A program made the translations under genes and the position numbers. DNA of 64,000 nt from Salinisphaera sp. LB1. Its GTDB lineage: Bacteria > Pseudomonadota > Gammaproteobacteria > Nevskiales > Salinisphaeraceae. How positions within the stretch are numbered: position 1 is the first letter of the stretch; each line of letters begins with the position of its first letter. This document shows, piece after piece, positions 1-9,334 of the stretch. The DNA is taken from the NCBI RefSeq assembly GCF_003177035.1, contig NZ_CP029488.1:2914001-2978000 (forward strand), written 5' to 3'. The notes beneath the pieces are model-generated. The model did not search any database. It worked only from the letters and a program-made list of their open reading frames with translations, and had not been told where the DNA came from.

Positions 1-1007
1 CCGGCCAGATGCCCGGCCCGGGTCTCGGTCAGTTTGGCCTCGCCGTTGATGCCATACACCGGCTGCAGGGTGTTGTCCTCGGCGTTGGCGACCAGATTGA
101 TGATGTAGTGGAGATAATTCTCCATGATAGAAGTGGCGCCGAGGCGGTTGAGCGCCCGGATCACGAAATACGAATCGCGCAGCCAGCAGTGGCGATAATC
201 CCAGTTGCGCTCGCTGTGCGCGGCCTCGGGGATGGATGTGGTCATCGCCGCGACCACGGCGCCGGTTTCGGTATAGGTCGATAGTTTGAGCGTGATCGCC
301 GAGCGGATCACGGCCTGCTGCCAGTCGAAGGGGATCGACAGCGTGCGCACCCAGTTGCGCCAGTGATCGCGGGTCTGTTCGAAGAACCGCCGGCCGACAT
401 CCGCTGGTGATTCCAGCAGGGTTTCGTCCGAGGCGGCGACCAGAGTGTACGTGCCGCTGGGCACGAAGGCACGCTCCTCGAGTACATAGCTGATCGGCAC
501 GTCGGTCGTCAGTCGCAGCACGCGGGCATCCGAGACATAGCGCAGATGATTCGAGCCGCGGGTGATGCGGACCTCGTCCGCGCCGTAATTGCAGACCGGT
601 CGCATGCGCACCCGCACGCGTGGGGTGCCGGCCAGGTGCGTGATCTGCCGCACGATCATCAGTGGCCGGAATTCGCGGCCGTACTGCCAGAAATGCGGAG
701 CGAAGTCGGTCAGTTGGACCGCGCCGCCGTGCGCATCGCGCAGTGTGGTCTGCAGGATGGCCGTATTGCGCAGATATTCGCGTTCGATCGAAATGCAATC
801 GTCGATGCCGATCGCGTAGTAGCCGCGCTCCCGGTCGTCGAGCAACCGGCTGAACAACGGGTCGCCCTGGAAATCGGGGAAACAGCCCCAGACAATGCGA
901 GCCTGCGTATCCACCAGGGCCGCGATCTGGCCGTTGCCGATCAGGCCCAGATTCAGGTCGGCCGTGGGCTCGGGGTCTTCAGCGTGGTGGCGATCTGCTC
1001 CAGCCAT
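1..1007 (-). CDS. Glycoside hydrolase family 15 protein (glucoamylase/trehalase type), C-terminus outside window
   Basis: The reverse strand from an ATG at 1007 reads through the left edge and gives the first 335 residues. The N-terminal part (DLNLGLIGNGQIAALVD, about residues 17-33) and the block ERNWDYRHCWLRDS (about 264-277) are typical of bacterial GH15 proteins. These have a beta-sandwich followed by an (alpha/alpha)6 barrel; the catalytic glutamates lie in the missing part. Its start lies 55 bp inside the end of otsB, so the two are probably translated together. Known GH15 enzymes beside otsBA act on trehalose or short alpha-glucans in the cytoplasm; no signal peptide is visible. The substrate here, trehalose turnover, is inferred from the neighbours. 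A start other than 1007 is possible. Confidence 0.85.
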   Translation of the reverse strand, partial: MAGADRHHAEDPEPTADLNLGLIGNGQIAALVDTQARIVWGCFPDFQGDPLFSRLLDDRERGYYAIGIDDCISIEREYLRNTAILQTTLRDAHGGAVQLTDFAPHFWQYGREFRPLMIVRQITHLAGTPRVRVRMRPVCNYGADEVRITRGSNHLRYVSDARVLRLTTDVPISYVLEERAFVPSGTYTLVAASDETLLESPADVGRRFFEQTRDHWRNWVRTLSIPFDWQQAVIRSAITLKLSTYTETGAVVAAMTTSIPEAAHSERNWDYRHCWLRDSYFVIRALNRLGATSIMENYLHYIINLVANAEDNTLQPVYGINGEAKLTETRAGHLA

Positions 1008-1717
1008 TCCAGTACCTCGTCTACGGTGTCCAGCCGATACCGTGCCGCACTCGAGCTGGGTTCGCCCACCCGTACCGATACGCCTCCGAGCGAATTCACC
1101 GCCACAAAAGCCGCTTCGTCGGTGACATCGTCGCCGACATACACCGGGCAGCGTCCGGCGAAGGGCGGGTTGCTCATCAGGCGTTGCAGCGCGCGGCCCT
1201 TATCGCCGCGTGCCGGCTTGATCTCGTACACGGCCTTGCCCGCCAGCAGGGACAATGCGCCGTCGGCCTCGGCCACGATGTCATGCACGGCGCGCTCGGC
1301 CGCCTGGCGTGTCGCGTCGTCGGCGTTGCGGTAGTGCAGGGCGAGCGTAGCCTGTTTGTCCTCGAAATAGAGCGCGGGATGCTCGGCGGCGAGCCGCTGG
1401 AGCCGGTCGCGCGCGGCGCGCAGGTCTTCGACGTCGACCTCCGGGCCTTCATAGCCGGCGGCGGGGGTCCGCAGTTCGAGCCCGTGCAGGCCCGAAGCCG
1501 CCGGCGCCACGCATTCGGTGAGCCGGTCGATCTCGGCGATCGGTCGGCCGGAAATCAATGCCAGGGCGCCGTCCAGCGCGTCGGCGGTGCGGCCGAGTAT
1601 TTCCCCGAGACGGTGCGAGGGTTGAACGGAGTCCGGGTGGTCCGCTATATCAATTACGGTACCGTCGACATCCAGGAACAGGGCCCAGCTTTCGTCTGGG
1701 GCGGGCAGATTCGTCAT
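953..1717 (-). CDS. otsB: Trehalose-6-phosphate phosphatase
   Basis: This 254-residue HAD-superfamily protein removes phosphate from trehalose 6-phosphate in the second step of trehalose synthesis. The catalytic motif DVDGTV is near residue 16, where the first Asp is the nucleophile. ISGRP follows in the middle, and GDDVTDE (about residues 195-201) is the metal-binding motif. The start [11 protein letters not shown] at 1717 places the nucleophile motif at the normal distance from the N-terminus; a longer open frame to 1939 runs antisense through otsA and is unlikely. The gene is divergent from otsA and its ATG shares two bases with the otsA ATG. Its 3' end overlaps the GH15 gene. Confidence 0.93.
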   Translation of the reverse strand: MTNLPAPDESWALFLDVDGTVIDIADHPDSVQPSHRLGEILGRTADALDGALALISGRPIAEIDRLTECVAPAASGLHGLELRTPAAGYEGPEVDVEDLRAARDRLQRLAAEHPALYFEDKQATLALHYRNADDATRQAAERAVHDIVAEADGALSLLAGKAVYEIKPARGDKGRALQRLMSNPPFAGRCPVYVGDDVTDEAAFVAVNSLGGVSVRVGEPSSSAARYRLDTVDEVLEWLEQIATTLKTPSPRPT

Positions 1718-3206
1718 GGCGAGCCAAGATAGCGAGTCCAACGCAGTCAGCCAAGTGGGAGGGGATCGTCTGATTATGGTATCGAATCGGCTGCCGGTGT
1801 CGTTGGAACGAACCGAAGACAACGACTGGCGCGCCCATCCGGCCGCCGGCGGCCTGGTATCGGCGCTGGACCCGGTGATGCGCCGGCGCGGCGGGGTCTG
1901 GGTCGGCTGGCCCGGAATCGCCGACGAAACCACTGACACCCTGCGCCGCGTGCTGGATGAGCGGCGCCATGCCGAGGGCGACTATCGGCTGGAGCCGGTC
2001 GCCCTCAGTGCCGAGGATATCGCCGGGTTCTACGAAGGCTTTTCCAACGAAGTCATCTGGCCCCTGTTTCACAACCGCTTCACCGCGTGCCGCTTCGACC
2101 CCGGCTACTGGCAGGTGTACCAGCGTGTGAATCGGGAGTTCGCGCACCGCATCAGCGAGGTTGCGCACGCCGGGGATTTCATCTGGGTGCACGACTACCA
2201 TCTGGTGAACGTTGCCGCGGCGCTGCGCGAGCTTGGCGTCTACAACCGCAGCAGTTTCTTTCAGCACATCCCGTTTCCGACCGCCGATATCTTCTGCAAC
2301 CTGCCGTGGTGGCGCGAGATCGTGCGCGGCCTGCTCAGCTACGACTTCATCGGCGTGCAGACGGTGACCGACCGCAGCAATTTCCTGGATGTGCTGACGA
2401 CGATGTTCGATCGCGTCGAGACCGAGGCCAGCGCTTCCGGCATCGATATCGAGATCGGCGACGATGGTCTCGCGCGGCACCAGCGCCGGCTACGGATCGG
2501 CACGGTGCCGATCAGTATCGACTACGCGCATATCGAGAAGGTGGCGGCCAGCGAGGAATCGCTCGCCTGCGCGGCGCGGTTTCGCGAAAGCTGGGGTGAT
2601 CGAACGGTGGTCATCGGTGTCGACCGGCTGGATTACACCAAGGGCCTGCCGGAGAAGTTCGAGGCCTTTCGCGAGTTGCTGCGGCGCCATCCCGAGCTGC
2701 GCACGCATGTGACACTGCAGCAGCATGTCGTGCCGTCGCGCCAGCAGGTGCCGGAATACATCGAGCAGAAGCAGGAGATCGAGCGGCGGGTGGGCGAGGT
2801 CAACGGCGAGTTCACCGAGCCCGGCTGGGTGCCGATCCATTACATCTTCCATCGCATGGATCAGCCGGAGCTGATGGCGCATTACCAGGTCGCCGATATC
2901 GCGCTGGTCACCCCGCTCAAGGACGGCATGAACCTGGTGGCCAAGGAGTTCTGCGCGGCCAAGCGCGACGGCAACGGCGTGCTTATCCTCAGCGAGTTCG
3001 CCGGCGCGGCGGCCGAACTCGGCGAGCATGCGCTGCTGGTCAATCCGCACGACGTGGTTTCGACTGCCGAGTGTATTCACGCGGCCTGCCGAATGCCGGT
3101 CGCAGAACGGCGCCGGCGCATGCAGGCCATGCGCAAGATCATCCGCGCCCACAACGCCTTCGATTGGGTCGAGGAATTCCTGCGTGCGGCCGGTGCGGCC
3201 GCGTAG
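1716..3206 (+). CDS. otsA: Alpha,alpha-trehalose-phosphate synthase (GT20)
   Basis: This 496-residue protein makes trehalose 6-phosphate from UDP-glucose and glucose 6-phosphate, usually for osmotic or desiccation protection. The GT20 blocks are present in order: VSNRLPV near the N-terminus, [16 protein letters not shown] (about 157-163), DRLDYTKGL (about 302-310) and [14 protein letters not shown] (about 400-413). The ATG at 1716 gives a 20-residue leader before the conserved VSNRLPV strand. An internal ATG at 1776, preceded by GGGAGGGG, is the alternative start. That start would free about 60 bp between otsA and the divergent otsB, which otherwise have no intergenic space. The gene ends 9 bp before the convergent glycosylase gene. 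Confidence 0.93.
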   Translation: MASQDSESNAVSQVGGDRLIMVSNRLPVSLERTEDNDWRAHPAAGGLVSALDPVMRRRGGVWVGWPGIADETTDTLRRVLDERRHAEGDYRLEPVALSAEDIAGFYEGFSNEVIWPLFHNRFTACRFDPGYWQVYQRVNREFAHRISEVAHAGDFIWVHDYHLVNVAAALRELGVYNRSSFFQHIPFPTADIFCNLPWWREIVRGLLSYDFIGVQTVTDRSNFLDVLTTMFDRVETEASASGIDIEIGDDGLARHQRRLRIGTVPISIDYAHIEKVAASEESLACAARFRESWGDRTVVIGVDRLDYTKGLPEKFEAFRELLRRHPELRTHVTLQQHVVPSRQQVPEYIEQKQEIERRVGEVNGEFTEPGWVPIHYIFHRMDQPELMAHYQVADIALVTPLKDGMNLVAKEFCAAKRDGNGVLILSEFAGAAAELGEHALLVNPHDVVSTAECIHAACRMPVAERRRRMQAMRKIIRAHNAFDWVEEFLRAAGAAA

Positions 3207-3215
3207 AACGCGACC

Positions 3216-3899
3216 CTATTGCGGCTGCGGCGTGGCGCCTTCGGCTTCCAGGGCGCGCCACATGTACCAGCAGGCGACGGAGCGATAGGGCCGCCAGATT
3301 TCACCGGCCGCTTCCAGCGCCTTCGGTTTGGGCAGATCGTCGAGCCCGTAGGTCAGGGCGTAGCCCTTGCGCACGCCCAGATCGTGGATCGGCATCACAT
3401 CGGGCCGGCCGAGGTGGAACATCAACAGCATCTCGACCGTCCAGCGGCCGATGCCGCGGATCGCGGCGTAGCGCTGGATCAGTTCGGCATCGTCGTATTC
3501 GTCGATGTGCGTCTCGTCCGGCAGTTCGCCGGCAAGCTGGGCCGCGGCCAGGGCGCGCAGGCCGGCGAGCTTGTTGGCCGACAGCCCGGCGCCGCGCAGC
3601 GTGGCGTCGTCGGTCGCCTGGATCGCGGCCGCACCCGGCGAATCGCCATTGTTCAACGCCGCGAGCAGGCGGGCGTGGATGGTGCCGGCGGCCTTGCCGG
3701 AAAGCTGCTGGTACACGATCGCGCGCACCAGCGAATGAAACACGTCCGGCGCAGCATTCGTGCTCGGCCGATATGGCCCGGCGCGCTGCATGAGCGCGCC
3801 GAGCACCGGATCCGCGGCTGTCAGATGCGCCACGGCGGCGTCCGCATCGAAGGCCAGCCGCGTGTCGCGCGACGCCGTGGGATGGGTAGCGCTAGACAC
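3216..3899 (-). CDS. DNA-3-methyladenine glycosylase II-type (HhH-GPD)
   Basis: This 227-residue helix-hairpin-helix GPD glycosylase should remove alkylated purines such as 3-methyladenine from DNA. The hairpin-helix IRGIGRWTVEML lies at residues 147-158, and the presumed catalytic Asp of IHDLGVR is residue 173. The early VRAIVYQQLS block is also typical. It is shorter than E. coli AlkA (282 aa) and lacks the N-terminal TBP-like domain, as in many bacterial members. The start is GTG at 3899, which overlaps the stop of the upstream SDR-like gene by 8 bp, so translation is probably coupled. The exact base specificity is not known. Confidence 0.88.
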   Translation of the reverse strand: MSSATHPTASRDTRLAFDADAAVAHLTAADPVLGALMQRAGPYRPSTNAAPDVFHSLVRAIVYQQLSGKAAGTIHARLLAALNNGDSPGAAAIQATDDATLRGAGLSANKLAGLRALAAAQLAGELPDETHIDEYDDAELIQRYAAIRGIGRWTVEMLLMFHLGRPDVMPIHDLGVRKGYALTYGLDDLPKPKALEAAGEIWRPYRSVACWYMWRALEAEGATPQPQ

Positions 3900-4530
3900 C
3901 GAGCAGGGCCTTGTCGATGGGTGTATCGCCCGACAGCACTTCGAAGTGCTGGCCGATGGTGTTGGGCGAATCCAGCGTCATCAGCAATACGCGCGCCACA
4001 TCATCGCGCGGAATCTCGCCGTAGCGGCCGAGATCCTTGGCGATATCCACATGGCCGGTACCGTCGCCCTCGGTGAGCTTGCCCGGGCGCACGATGGTGT
4101 ATTCCAGATCGGTCGAGCGCAGATGATTGTCGGCCGCCCCCTTGGCCCGGAAATAGTGCTGCATCTTCTGCGACCCTTTCTCCGGCGTATCGGCGTTCAT
4201 CGACGACACCATCACGAATCGGTTCACGCCGGCCGATACGGCCTGGTCGATGATGGAGATGGCGCCGTTACGATCCACGTCCTCGGTCTTCTCCGGCGGC
4301 GTGTGGCCGCCGGAACCGGCGGTGAAGACCACGGCATCGCAGCCGGACAGCGCCGCGCTGCAATCGCCTTCGAGATCGGCCACCACGACATCGGCGGCGC
4401 CGACGGCCCTCATCTCCTCCATCTGGCCGCTGTCGCGAATCATGGCGCGGGCGGTGTGTCCGCTGCCGTCGACGGCATGGATGAAGCGACGGCCGATCTT
4501 GCCGTGGGCGCCTACGACCAATACATGCAT
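3892..4530 (-). CDS. NAD(P)-binding atypical SDR family protein (YwnB/NmrA-like)
   Basis: This 212-residue protein has a Rossmann nucleotide-binding loop at its N-terminus (VVGAHGKIGR, residues 6-15) and a VSSMNAD segment in the position of the active-site Ser of extended SDRs. The later TIVRPGKL and DVARVLL segments match the NAD(P)-binding 'SDR atypical' group related to NmrA and flavin reductase-like proteins. AAGGAG stands 7 bp before the ATG at 4530, supporting the start. It overlaps the glycosylase gene and probably forms a two-gene operon with it. Members are often stress-linked oxidoreductases or redox sensors; no substrate can be assigned. Confidence 0.8.
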   Translation of the reverse strand: MHVLVVGAHGKIGRRFIHAVDGSGHTARAMIRDSGQMEEMRAVGAADVVVADLEGDCSAALSGCDAVVFTAGSGGHTPPEKTEDVDRNGAISIIDQAVSAGVNRFVMVSSMNADTPEKGSQKMQHYFRAKGAADNHLRSTDLEYTIVRPGKLTEGDGTGHVDIAKDLGRYGEIPRDDVARVLLMTLDSPNTIGQHFEVLSGDTPIDKALLGV

Positions 4531-4552
4531 GGTTGCTCCTTCAATGAGTCGA

Positions 4553-4578
4553 CAAGCCGCCGATCGCGCGGCGGCTTG
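4553..4578. promoter_or_regulatory. Perfect 10-bp inverted repeat between divergent genes
   Basis: CAAGCCGCCG and its exact complement CGGCGGCTTG are separated by 6 bp. The element lies in the 130 bp between the divergent SDR-like gene (start 4530) and the glutathione S-transferase gene (start 4661). No gene ends here, so a terminator is unlikely. It could be an operator for either gene or a leader hairpin. No regulator can be named. Confidence 0.4.
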
Positions 4579-4660
4579 AATCCGTGACGATATTCACAAC
4601 CTTTGGCATGTGACGCTTTTTTACAAGGGGGATTGCTACGGTCCTCCAGGGAAGACATCC

Positions 4661-5353
4661 ATGATCGATCTGTACACCTGGACCACGCCCAATGGGCACA
4701 AGGTTCATATCATGCTCGAGGAGATCGGTGCGGCGTACACCGCGCATCCGATCAACATCGGCAAGGGCGACCAGTTCGCCGACGCGTTTCTAAAGATCAG
4801 CCCAAACAACAAGATCCCGGCGATCGTCGATCAGGACGGCCCGAACGGCAAGCCGTATGCGCTGTTCGAATCCGGTGCGATCCTGATGTATCTGGCCGAT
4901 AAGGCCGGCCGGCTGCTGCCGCAGGACCCGGTCAAGCGCTACGATGCCATCCAGTGGCTGATGTTCCAGATGGGCAGCGTCGGCCCGATGCTGGGCCAGG
5001 CGCATCACTTCAACAAGTACGCGCCGGAGAAGATCGAGTACGCGGTCAAGCGCTACGAGAACGAGGCCAATCGGCTGTACGGCGTGATGGATCGGCGACT
5101 CGCCGAAACCAGGTTCCTGGCCGGCAACGATTACTCGATTGCCGATATCGCCACCTGGCCGTGGCTGCGATCCGCCGAAACCCAGGGCGTGAACATCGAC
5201 GACTACCCGAACGTCCGGCGCTGGTTTGACATGATCGGCGACCGCGAGAACGTGCAGGCCGGCCTGCAGGTCCTGGCCGATCACAAGTCGGATCTGACCG
5301 ACGACGAAGCGTACGAGAACATGTTCGGCAACAAGCAGTACGAAAAGCGCTGA
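4661..5353 (+). CDS. Glutathione S-transferase, YfcG/nu-class-like
   Basis: This 230-residue protein closely resembles E. coli YfcG. The thioredoxin-fold domain (residues 1-85) has MIDLYTWTTPNGHK, SPNNKIPAIVD and FESGAILMYLAD. The all-helical domain (about 90-215) has GPMLGQAHHFNKYAP and the N-capping region DYSIADIATWPW. YfcG-type enzymes have glutathione-dependent disulfide reductase activity rather than classical conjugation, and the TPNGHK motif fits that group. The start is ATG 4661 with AGGGAAG upstream; the frame can be extended 17 codons upstream, but this breaks family alignment. The gene appears to stand alone. Confidence 0.9.
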   Translation: MIDLYTWTTPNGHKVHIMLEEIGAAYTAHPINIGKGDQFADAFLKISPNNKIPAIVDQDGPNGKPYALFESGAILMYLADKAGRLLPQDPVKRYDAIQWLMFQMGSVGPMLGQAHHFNKYAPEKIEYAVKRYENEANRLYGVMDRRLAETRFLAGNDYSIADIATWPWLRSAETQGVNIDDYPNVRRWFDMIGDRENVQAGLQVLADHKSDLTDDEAYENMFGNKQYEKR

Positions 5354-5375
5354 TCGGCGTATTCACCGGAATCCG

Positions 5376-5404
5376 TCCGCAAATGAACGCCGATTGACGC
5401 AAAT
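5376..5404 (-). repeat. 29-bp dispersed repeat, copy 1
   Basis: Read on the minus strand this is ATTTGCGTCAAT followed by CGGCGTTCATTTGCGGA. It matches copy 2 (5541-5569) at about 23 of 29 positions and is oriented opposite to it. The hallmark is two spaced A-T-Y-TGCG units ending in TGCGGA. Confidence 0.7.
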
Positions 5405-5540
5405 GAAATTAAATGGTTTTTGAGCGAGCGGGCGGCTGCGGGGCAGGGGTAAGATCAAACGCCGTCCTGTTGGCCGGCTGAGAATCGAAAGCCCGGCGAC
5501 ATGACGACGAAGGCCCCGCCGCTCGAATCCGTCGTTCCTG

Positions 5541-5569
5541 ATCTGCGTGAATCTGCGTCGATCTGCGGA
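5541..5569 (+). repeat. 29-bp dispersed repeat, copy 2
   Basis: The sequence starts ATCTGCGTGAATCTGCGT and ends ATCTGCGGA. It matches copy 4 (18473-18501) at 28 of 29 positions, although the two are 13 kb apart. It points opposite to copy 1. Confidence 0.75.
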
Positions 5570-5615
5570 CAATGCTTTTTGGCCCGGCCTTCGTGCCGTG
5601 AACGCGCACGTCAAA

Positions 5616-5645
5616 AAAAGACCGGCCTTTCAAGGCCGGTCTTTT
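5616..5645 (-). terminator. Intrinsic terminator after ilvB (possibly bidirectional)
   Basis: A perfect 12-bp stem (AAAAGACCGGCC with GGCCGGTCTTTT) encloses a 6-nt loop. On the minus strand it is followed by seven T residues (complement of the A run at 5613-5619). It begins about 20 bp beyond the ilvB stop codon. The A/T flanks make it potentially active for both convergent genes. Confidence 0.88.
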
Positions 5646-5666
5646 CACGTCAGCGCGGCGAACCGA

Positions 5667-7511
5667 TCAGAACATCTCGGATGGTCCGACTTCGGTATCG
5701 TCGGCGTCGTCGCTGTAGCGATCGTTGATGAAGTCGCCGGTGATCATCTGCTTGTAGGTCTTGCCGGGGCCGACCATCGGGTAGACGCCGGCATCCGGAT
5801 CGACCATGACTTCCAGGAACGCCGGGCCCTTGAAGTCGAGGAAGGCGGCGATGGTGGCCGGCAACTCGGCCGGGTCGGTCACGCGCCGGGCGAACTCGAA
5901 GCCGTCGGCCTCGGCCGCCTTGATGAAGTCCTTTTTGTGCAGCGACTTGTCCGAAGCCGACAGGCGGCCCTTGAAGAACAGCTTCTGCCACTGTTTCACC
6001 ATGCCGTCGCCGATGTTGTTGAGCACCACCACCTTGACCGGCAGGTCGTAGGTGGTCGCGGTCTCCAGCTCGCCGATGTTCATGCGGATCGAGCTGTCGC
6101 CGTCGATATCGATCACTAGCTTGTCGCGCCGCGCGCAGGCGGCACCGATGGCCGCCGGCAGGCCGAAGCCCATGGTGCCCATCGAGCCGGAGGTCAGCCA
6201 CAGGCGCGGCTCGCGGAAATCGAAGTACTGCGCCGCCCACATCTGGTGCTGGCCCACGCCGGTGGCGATCACGGCCCGACCGTCGGTGTGCCGGTTGATC
6301 TCCTCGATCACGGCATAAGGCTGGATCAGGGTGCTGTCGCGATCGTAGTTCATCGCATAGTCGCGCTTGAGCGCGGCGATATGCTGATGCCAGTCGGACA
6401 GATCGTTGGCAAAACCGTGCTCGCGACCATAGGCCAGCACGCGCGCCAGGCTGGGCGCGAACAGGCCCACGTGATGCCAGTCGACCCGCTTGACCTTGTT
6501 GATCTCCGAGGCATCGGCATCGAAATGCGCAATCGCCTCGGCTTCGGGCGCGAAATCGTCCGGCCGGCCCGCCACGCGATCGTCGAAGCGGGCGCCGACC
6601 GCGATCAGGAAATCGCAGTCCTCGACCGCGTAATTGGCGAACGCGGTGCCGTGCATGCCCAGCATGTGCAGCGACAGGGCGTCGGTGGTGTCGAAGGCGC
6701 CGATACCCATCAGCGTGGTGACCACGGGGATGCCATAGGCCTGGGCCAGGGCGCGCAGCTCGTTGGCGGAGTCGGAATTGATCACGCCGCCGCCGGCGTA
6801 GATCAGCGGGCGCTTGGACGCGCCCAGCAGGCGGAAGAACTCAGCGCATTTCTCGTCGGAGAGCTTGTTCGAGCGCAGATCGCGCATGCGCTGGCGATAG
6901 CCCGGCACCGGCAGCACGCCGGATCCGGCGAAGCGGCAATCGGCGTTCTGCACGTCCTTGGGCACATCGATCACGACCGGGCCCGGGCGGCCGGAGCGCG
7001 CGATCTCGAACGCCGTGCGCACCGTGGCTTCCAGCTTGTCCGGATCGGTGACCATGAACACATGCTTGGCCGCCGAACTCATGATGTTGGTCACCGGCGC
7101 CTCCTGGAAGGCATCGGTGCCGATGGCCGCGCGTGCGACCTGGCCGCAGATGAGCACCATGGGCACGGAATCGGCCATCGAGTCGCGCACCGGCGTGACC
7201 GCGTTGGTCGCGCCCGGCCCGGAGGTCACCAGCGCCACGCCAACCTTGCCCGAGGCGCGCGCATAACCCGCGGCCATGAAGCCCGCGCCCTGTTCGTTGG
7301 CCGGCACGATCAGCGGCATCAGGTCGTGATGTTCTTCATTGAAGCGGAAGATGGCATCGTAGGTCGGCAGAATGGCGCCGCCGGAGTAGCCGAATACCGT
7401 ATCCACCCCTTCGTCGGCCAGGACCTGCACGAGCACCTCGGCGCCGGTCATGACACGACCGGTCAGCGGATGATGCGGACGGGTTTCGGGAGCGGTGTGC
7501 AGTTCAGTCAT
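5667..7511 (-). CDS. ilvB: Acetolactate synthase large (catalytic) subunit
   Basis: This 614-residue ThDP enzyme condenses two pyruvates to 2-acetolactate, or pyruvate with 2-oxobutyrate, in valine, leucine and isoleucine synthesis. The N-terminal ThDP domain has VFGYSGGAILPTYDA, and the middle domain has GARFDDRVAGRPDDF. The C-terminal ThDP/Mg motif is DIDGDSSIRMN with VVLNN downstream; it has GDS where GDG or GDA is more common. The start MTELHTAPE at 7511 matches family length; the frame stays open to 7634. Unusually, the gene is divergent from its small-subunit partner ilvN (start 7658). A terminator follows it. Confidence 0.93.
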   Translation of the reverse strand: MTELHTAPETRPHHPLTGRVMTGAEVLVQVLADEGVDTVFGYSGGAILPTYDAIFRFNEEHHDLMPLIVPANEQGAGFMAAGYARASGKVGVALVTSGPGATNAVTPVRDSMADSVPMVLICGQVARAAIGTDAFQEAPVTNIMSSAAKHVFMVTDPDKLEATVRTAFEIARSGRPGPVVIDVPKDVQNADCRFAGSGVLPVPGYRQRMRDLRSNKLSDEKCAEFFRLLGASKRPLIYAGGGVINSDSANELRALAQAYGIPVVTTLMGIGAFDTTDALSLHMLGMHGTAFANYAVEDCDFLIAVGARFDDRVAGRPDDFAPEAEAIAHFDADASEINKVKRVDWHHVGLFAPSLARVLAYGREHGFANDLSDWHQHIAALKRDYAMNYDRDSTLIQPYAVIEEINRHTDGRAVIATGVGQHQMWAAQYFDFREPRLWLTSGSMGTMGFGLPAAIGAACARRDKLVIDIDGDSSIRMNIGELETATTYDLPVKVVVLNNIGDGMVKQWQKLFFKGRLSASDKSLHKKDFIKAAEADGFEFARRVTDPAELPATIAAFLDFKGPAFLEVMVDPDAGVYPMVGPGKTYKQMITGDFINDRYSDDADDTEVGPSEMF

Positions 7512-7544
7512 GGCAGTTTTTCCGAACGACGTGGAAAAAACACG

Positions 7545-7550
7545 ATTGTA
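7545..7550 (-). promoter_or_regulatory. Candidate -10 element of ilvB
   Basis: On the minus strand TACAAT lies 34-39 bp before the ilvB ATG, giving a predicted leader of about 27 nt. No good -35 hexamer sits at 16-18 bp, so this is a weak call. Confidence 0.3.
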
Positions 7551-7591
7551 ACCGAAAGCGTTGCTTTTCCCGCGCGATTGCGTCAATCGAT

Positions 7592-7620
7592 TTGCTTCAC
7601 CCTGGGGATCGGCGTATTTT
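7592..7620 (+). promoter_or_regulatory. Sigma-70-type promoter of ilvN-ilvC
   Basis: TTGCTT and TATTTT are separated by exactly 17 bp, and the -10 ends 37 bp before the ilvN ATG. The short leader leaves no room for a leader-peptide attenuator. This is sequence inference only. Confidence 0.5.
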
Positions 7621-7657
7621 GCGCGCTTTGCCAATCAGTGCGTGCGAGGTGATCACG

Positions 7658-8179
7658 ATGCGACATGTGATATCCGTCCTCATGGCCAACGAGGCTGGGG
7701 CACTCGTACGCGTGGCCGGGCTGTTCTCGCAGCGCGGCTTCAATATCGAGACGCTCAACGTCGGCCCCACCGAGGATCCGACCATGTCGCGCCTGACGCT
7801 GGTGACCTGGGGCACGGAAAACGTTGTCGAGCAGATCAACCGTCAGCTGCTCAAGCTGGTCGATGTAATCGATGTGCTGGACATGACCGGCGATGAGCAT
7901 TTGGAATACGAGTTGGCGTTGATCAAGATCCAGCGCGGCGCGTCCGCGGCGCCGGTCGAGACCATGGCTGCCGGGTTCGATGTGCGCGTGATCAGCGACG
8001 AGGAAGGCCGTACGCTGCTGCGATTTCTGGGCAGCGGCGACGAACTCAACCGGTTCGTGGCAGTACTGGAGGACGCCGGCATGCTGGTCGAGCTGGCGCG
8101 CAGTGGCGCGGTCACCATGACCCCGGGCACCGGCGGGCTGAGTTATCACGCCGAAGACGAACAAGCCGCGGCGTCCTGA
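7658..8179 (+). CDS. ilvN: Acetolactate synthase small (regulatory) subunit
   Basis: This 173-residue protein activates the IlvB catalytic subunit and gives it feedback inhibition by valine. The N-terminal ACT domain (about residues 1-78) begins MRHVISVLMANEAGALVRVAG and contains FNIETLNVGPTED. The second domain covers roughly residues 85-160. The ATG at 7658 is preceded by GAGGTGA; the frame extends 22 codons upstream but that region overlaps the predicted promoter. The gene is divergent from ilvB and lies 90 bp upstream of ilvC, so ilvN and ilvC are probably one operon. Confidence 0.93.
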   Translation: MRHVISVLMANEAGALVRVAGLFSQRGFNIETLNVGPTEDPTMSRLTLVTWGTENVVEQINRQLLKLVDVIDVLDMTGDEHLEYELALIKIQRGASAAPVETMAAGFDVRVISDEEGRTLLRFLGSGDELNRFVAVLEDAGMLVELARSGAVTMTPGTGGLSYHAEDEQAAAS

Positions 8180-9292
<1,113 letters not shown>

Positions 9293-9334
9293 TTACGTGT
9301 CCGCCCCGAACGCGAGTTCAAGCGAGCGATCGGT

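Larger units (their letters stand above)
5354..5666. other. Gene-free region with repeat pair and terminator
   Basis: These 313 bp between the convergent glutathione S-transferase and ilvB genes hold no credible gene. They contain two oppositely oriented copies of a 29-bp dispersed repeat (5376-5404 and 5541-5569) and an intrinsic terminator (5616-5645). I see nothing else in the 136 bp between the repeats. Confidence 0.7.

Noticed and set aside
7512-7657. Leader-peptide attenuator for the ilv genes
   Set aside because: The predicted leaders are about 27-37 nt, with no run of Ile, Leu or Val codons and no terminator stem.
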